Positions 61,793 to 64,000 of a stretch of DNA of 64,000 bases are shown here, in pieces (within the stretch, counting starts at the first letter, position 1; the number at the start of each line of letters is the position of its first letter). Below the pieces are notes generated by a model, which worked only from the letters and a program-made list of their open reading frames with translations, was not told the DNA's origin and ran no database searches. The stretch is from Planctomycetales bacterium. GTDB taxonomy: Bacteria; Planctomycetota; Planctomycetia; Planctomycetales; Planctomycetaceae. The position numbers and the translations under genes were made by a program. The stretch is from contig JAPLOA010000087.1 in assembly GCA_026400835.1 (NCBI GenBank), positions 248,001-312,000 on the forward strand. The letters are read 5' to 3'.

Positions 61793-63064
61793 ATGACAGA
61801 TTGCATTCACCCAAAACAAACCTTCCTGACCCTTCTACGGATGAGTCTGATTTGCTTCCTGCCGTCTCTGCAGGCTGATGAGCATTTGATTCAGCCGGGA
61901 GAATCACCGCAGGCCATTCTGGATCGCGTGCAAGCCGGTGATCGAATCGTGCTCCTGCCGGGGCTGCATGAACATGCGCCGGGGCGACATCGGGCCATGC
62001 TGTACGTCGACAAGTCAGTTGAGATTGAGTTGCGTGAAGGAGCAATCTTCCGACTGGCTCCCGGTGTTTGCGAAATCGAAGCGGCCGGAGAAATCACGAC
62101 CGATCAGGATGCCGGCAAGAAGCTGGATGATCTCCAGTTCGGTGGCCAGTTTGATCTGTCCAAGCCGGCAGTTGATGGGCCGGAAGCGTACGGCAACACG
62201 ATTTACACAATCACTATCGACAGTGAAGGCAAAGATGGCCAACCCGATACCTTTGCCTGGGGCGATGGGCCCCTCTTTCAGACACCACAAAAGAAGGTTG
62301 CGATCACTGGCGACTGGCAGGAACTCAGTCACGGCGTCAAGTTGCGTTTCGACAGCAAGCAGGGCCACAGTAAAGGCAGCCTGTGGTTTGTGTCCTACGA
62401 CGGGCCGGAAGCCTACGGCATTCGCATCGGTCATGGGACTCAGAAAGACGACATCGAAAACGTGCGTATCACGGGCAAGGGCGTGATCGATATGAACGGA
62501 ACTCACAACGCCCAGCCCAGCGGACTAGTCAGAGACATCAACGCCTGTGTCCTTGTGCACGGGCGAGTTCGCAACGTTGTCATTGAAGACATTACGATGA
62601 TGGATACAAATCGCTCTGTGATGTGCTATGGCGAACACACTGGAGAATTCCTGCCGGGCGGCCAAACGGGGCCCGGTGAATCATTCGATGCTGAGAACAT
62701 TACGATCCAGCGAACTCGCACGATCAATCCTCACGGAGCCGCCTACCTGCTTGGTCATCCGTCACACCGAGGCCTGCTGAAGAATGTAAAGTGCAACCAC
62801 AACTACATGGAAACCGGCAAGACCTCACTCGAGCCCAATTTTAATCTCGACGGTTACGAAGTCATCGGCAACGTCATCAAAAGCGACGGCCAGGCCATCC
62901 ACTGCTGGCGTCACTCTAAAAACGGAGTCATCGCCGACAATCTTCGCATTCACGATAACACCGGCAAACCGGTCGTCGTTGTCAATGCCCCCCGCGGCTG
63001 GCTACCGCCGGAACCTCCGACACAGCAAAATAACCGGAATCACCTGAGTGATACCGCACGCTGA
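61793..63064 (+). CDS. secreted right-handed beta-helix protein
   Basis: 423 aa from ATG 61793. A signal region (FLTLLRMSLICFLPSLQA) leads to the mature start DEHLIQPGESPQAILDRVQAGDRIVLLPGLHEH, the type of opening of pectate-lyase-like periplasmic copper/polysaccharide proteins. Beta-helix coils follow (NVVIEDITMMDTNRSVMCYG, NITIQRTRTINPHGAAYLLG, NLRIHDNTGKPVVVVNA), including the HSKNGVIADN strand. Such proteins bind or cleave polysaccharides; a catalytic residue cannot be fixed. It is 81 bases downstream of the preceding gene and ends 25 bases before the convergent DUF1501 gene. Confidence 0.88.
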   Translation: MTDCIHPKQTFLTLLRMSLICFLPSLQADEHLIQPGESPQAILDRVQAGDRIVLLPGLHEHAPGRHRAMLYVDKSVEIELREGAIFRLAPGVCEIEAAGEITTDQDAGKKLDDLQFGGQFDLSKPAVDGPEAYGNTIYTITIDSEGKDGQPDTFAWGDGPLFQTPQKKVAITGDWQELSHGVKLRFDSKQGHSKGSLWFVSYDGPEAYGIRIGHGTQKDDIENVRITGKGVIDMNGTHNAQPSGLVRDINACVLVHGRVRNVVIEDITMMDTNRSVMCYGEHTGEFLPGGQTGPGESFDAENITIQRTRTINPHGAAYLLGHPSHRGLLKNVKCNHNYMETGKTSLEPNFNLDGYEVIGNVIKSDGQAIHCWRHSKNGVIADNLRIHDNTGKPVVVVNAPRGWLPPEPPTQQNNRNHLSDTAR

Positions 63065-63088
63065 AAACAGTCGTTGTTTCGTGTTCGA

Positions 63089-64000
63089 TCACGCCAGCAC
63101 AGCTTCAACAACATGGCCATGAACATCCGTCAGGCGGAAATCACGGCCCTGAAAACGATACGTCAGACGCTCGTGATCGATGCCCATCAGATGCATCAAC
63201 GTCGCCTGGAAATCGTGAACATGTACGCCGTTGTTTGCCACGTTGATGCCCAGATCATCGCTTTCCCCATACTGCATTCCGGCCTTCACGCCACCGCCGG
63301 CCATCCATAATGAAAACGCATACGGATGATGATCGCGTCCCCATTTTGGCCGATCATTGATGTTGCCCTGCAGAAACGGAGTCCGTCCGAATTCGCCACC
63401 CCAGATCACCAGAGTATCCTCCAGTAACCCGCGCTGCTTCAGATCCTGGATGAGTCCGGCGGAAGGCTGATCCGTGTCTTTGCACTGAGTATACAATTCC
63501 GTCGTTACGCTGCCGTGCTGATCCCAGCCAGCATGCATCAACTGCACAAAACCCACGCCGCGTTCGGCCAGTCGCCGAGCCATCAGGCAGTTGTAGGCGA
63601 ACGTGCCCGGCTCTTTCACCTGCGGCCCGTATAAGGCCAGAGTTGCTTCCGTTTCGTCACTGAAGTCGGTGAGTTCCGGAACGCTCGATTGCATCTTGTA
63701 CGCCATTTCATATTGCGCGATGCGAGTCGCAATTTCTGGATCGCCATAGTCGGCCAGCTTCAGCTCGTTCAGCTTGGCGATGTCGTCCAGCCACTTGCGC
63801 CGCATCGATGAACTGACGCCGTCCGGATTATTCAGATAGAGAACCGGATCGCTGCTGCCTCGAAATTTGACGCCCTGAAATCGCGACGGCAAAAATCCGC
63901 TGCCCCAGTAAAAGTCGTAGAAGATCTGTCCACATGTTGTGCCTTTGCTGACACTCGTCATCACGCAAAACGACGGCAACGTGTCGTTATCGCTTCCGAG
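63089..64000 (-). CDS. DUF1501 domain protein, 5' part cut by the window edge
   Basis: At least 303 residues; the frame remains open through 64000, so the N-terminus with its signal lies outside. The C-terminal two thirds of DUF1501 are visible: FLPSRFQGVKFRGSSDPVLYLNNP, AYNCLMARRLAERGVGFVQLMHAGWDQHG, TLVIWGGEFGRTPFLQGN, GRDHHPYAFSLWMAGGGVKAG and the C-terminal LTDVHGHVVEAVLA. HAGWDQH and GEFGRTP are the metal-type motifs of this alkaline-phosphatase-like family. It is the second DUF1501 gene in the window; a DUF1549/1553 partner would be expected to the right of the edge on the same strand. Confidence 0.93.
   Translation of the reverse strand, partial: LGSDNDTLPSFCVMTSVSKGTTCGQIFYDFYWGSGFLPSRFQGVKFRGSSDPVLYLNNPDGVSSSMRRKWLDDIAKLNELKLADYGDPEIATRIAQYEMAYKMQSSVPELTDFSDETEATLALYGPQVKEPGTFAYNCLMARRLAERGVGFVQLMHAGWDQHGSVTTELYTQCKDTDQPSAGLIQDLKQRGLLEDTLVIWGGEFGRTPFLQGNINDRPKWGRDHHPYAFSLWMAGGGVKAGMQYGESDDLGINVANNGVHVHDFQATLMHLMGIDHERLTYRFQGRDFRLTDVHGHVVEAVLA

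Noticed and set aside
61793-63064. annotation as pectate lyase
   Set aside because: The beta-helix repeats fit the fold only; no lyase catalytic residues could be identified.
1-64000. CRISPR array, tRNA or rRNA genes
   Set aside because: No regularly spaced direct repeats were seen, and no T-arm-like GGTTCRAATCC in a cloverleaf context or rRNA-like stretch was recognised; short tRNAs could still be missed by eye.

Overview
The window comes from a planctomycete. The diagnostic families are all present: DUF1559 pseudopilin-like proteins with the H-x9-DG C-terminus, large secreted PSCyt1/DUF1549/DUF1553 and DUF1587/1592/1595/1588/1585 proteins with CxxCH motifs, DUF1501 and DUF1552 partners, a DUF3127 protein, DUF3472, sulfatase-free carbohydrate genes, and an extremely secretome-rich gene content. 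I cannot name the genus. No rRNA, tRNA, CRISPR array, phage or transposase gene was recognised.

Layout. 1-1.6 kb: a DUF1559 protein and a small lipoprotein. 1.7-8.7 kb: a same-strand run that looks like an extracytoplasmic metal-handling locus (Cys/His-rich DUF2946-like protein, DUF1559, PQQ-propeller/EF-hand protein with a His-rich linker, an AztD-like propeller, and three lipoproteins of which two carry His/Cys metal-ligand clusters). 8.8-10.9 kb: RecQ-type helicase (minus). 11.7-14.6 kb: fatty-acyl desaturase, MnmA tRNA thiolase, DUF3127 protein. 15-19 kb: TetR regulator plus a DevB-DevC-DevA exporter, with a 234-bp inverted-repeat element lodged between devC and devA. 19.1-19.3 kb: a 59-aa Lys-rich protein. 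19.6-25.7 kb: divergent DUF1549/DUF1553 protein versus a Gfo/Idh/MocA oxidoreductase, 2OG-Fe(II) oxygenase and DUF3472 protein. 26-30.7 kb (minus): DUF1592 protein, zinc-ribbon protein, beta-CASP metallo-hydrolase. 30.9-36.8 kb: DUF1549 protein, DUF1501 protein, ECF sigma factor, and a membrane protein that joins an anti-sigma-like cytoplasmic head to a DUF1549/DUF1553 extracytoplasmic part. 37-42 kb (minus): SppA protease, an AroDE-like fusion with lost catalytic residues, a GT39 glycosyltransferase. 43.1-45.7 kb: secreted protein and ScpB. 45.9-49.4 kb (minus): GlnT-type glutamine synthetase, MetX-like hydrolase, fatty acid desaturase. 49.9-55.3 kb: cystatin-like lipoprotein, phosphodiester glycosidase, sialate O-acetylesterase, vanadium-haloperoxidase-like protein with RTX repeats. 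55.8-63.1 kb: DUF1592 - four-helix-bundle - DUF1552 - hypothetical - beta-helix run; then a DUF1501 gene cut by the right edge.

The most unusual structure is at 58.2-60.5 kb. GAACC-type repeats in inverted orientation bracket a four-helix-bundle (S23/IVP/Avd-like) gene, and a second pair brackets a REP-like double inverted repeat. The repeats run into the start codon of the DUF1552 gene, its stop codon, and the N-terminal coding part of the next gene. Other points worth following are the metal locus, the anti-sigma/DUF1549 fusion, the catalytically degenerate AroDE, the bacterial cystatin and several long dyads in intergenic DNA. Start sites were moved downstream of the longest frame wherever a signal peptide, a Shine-Dalgarno sequence or the N-terminal domain argued for it; such choices are stated.
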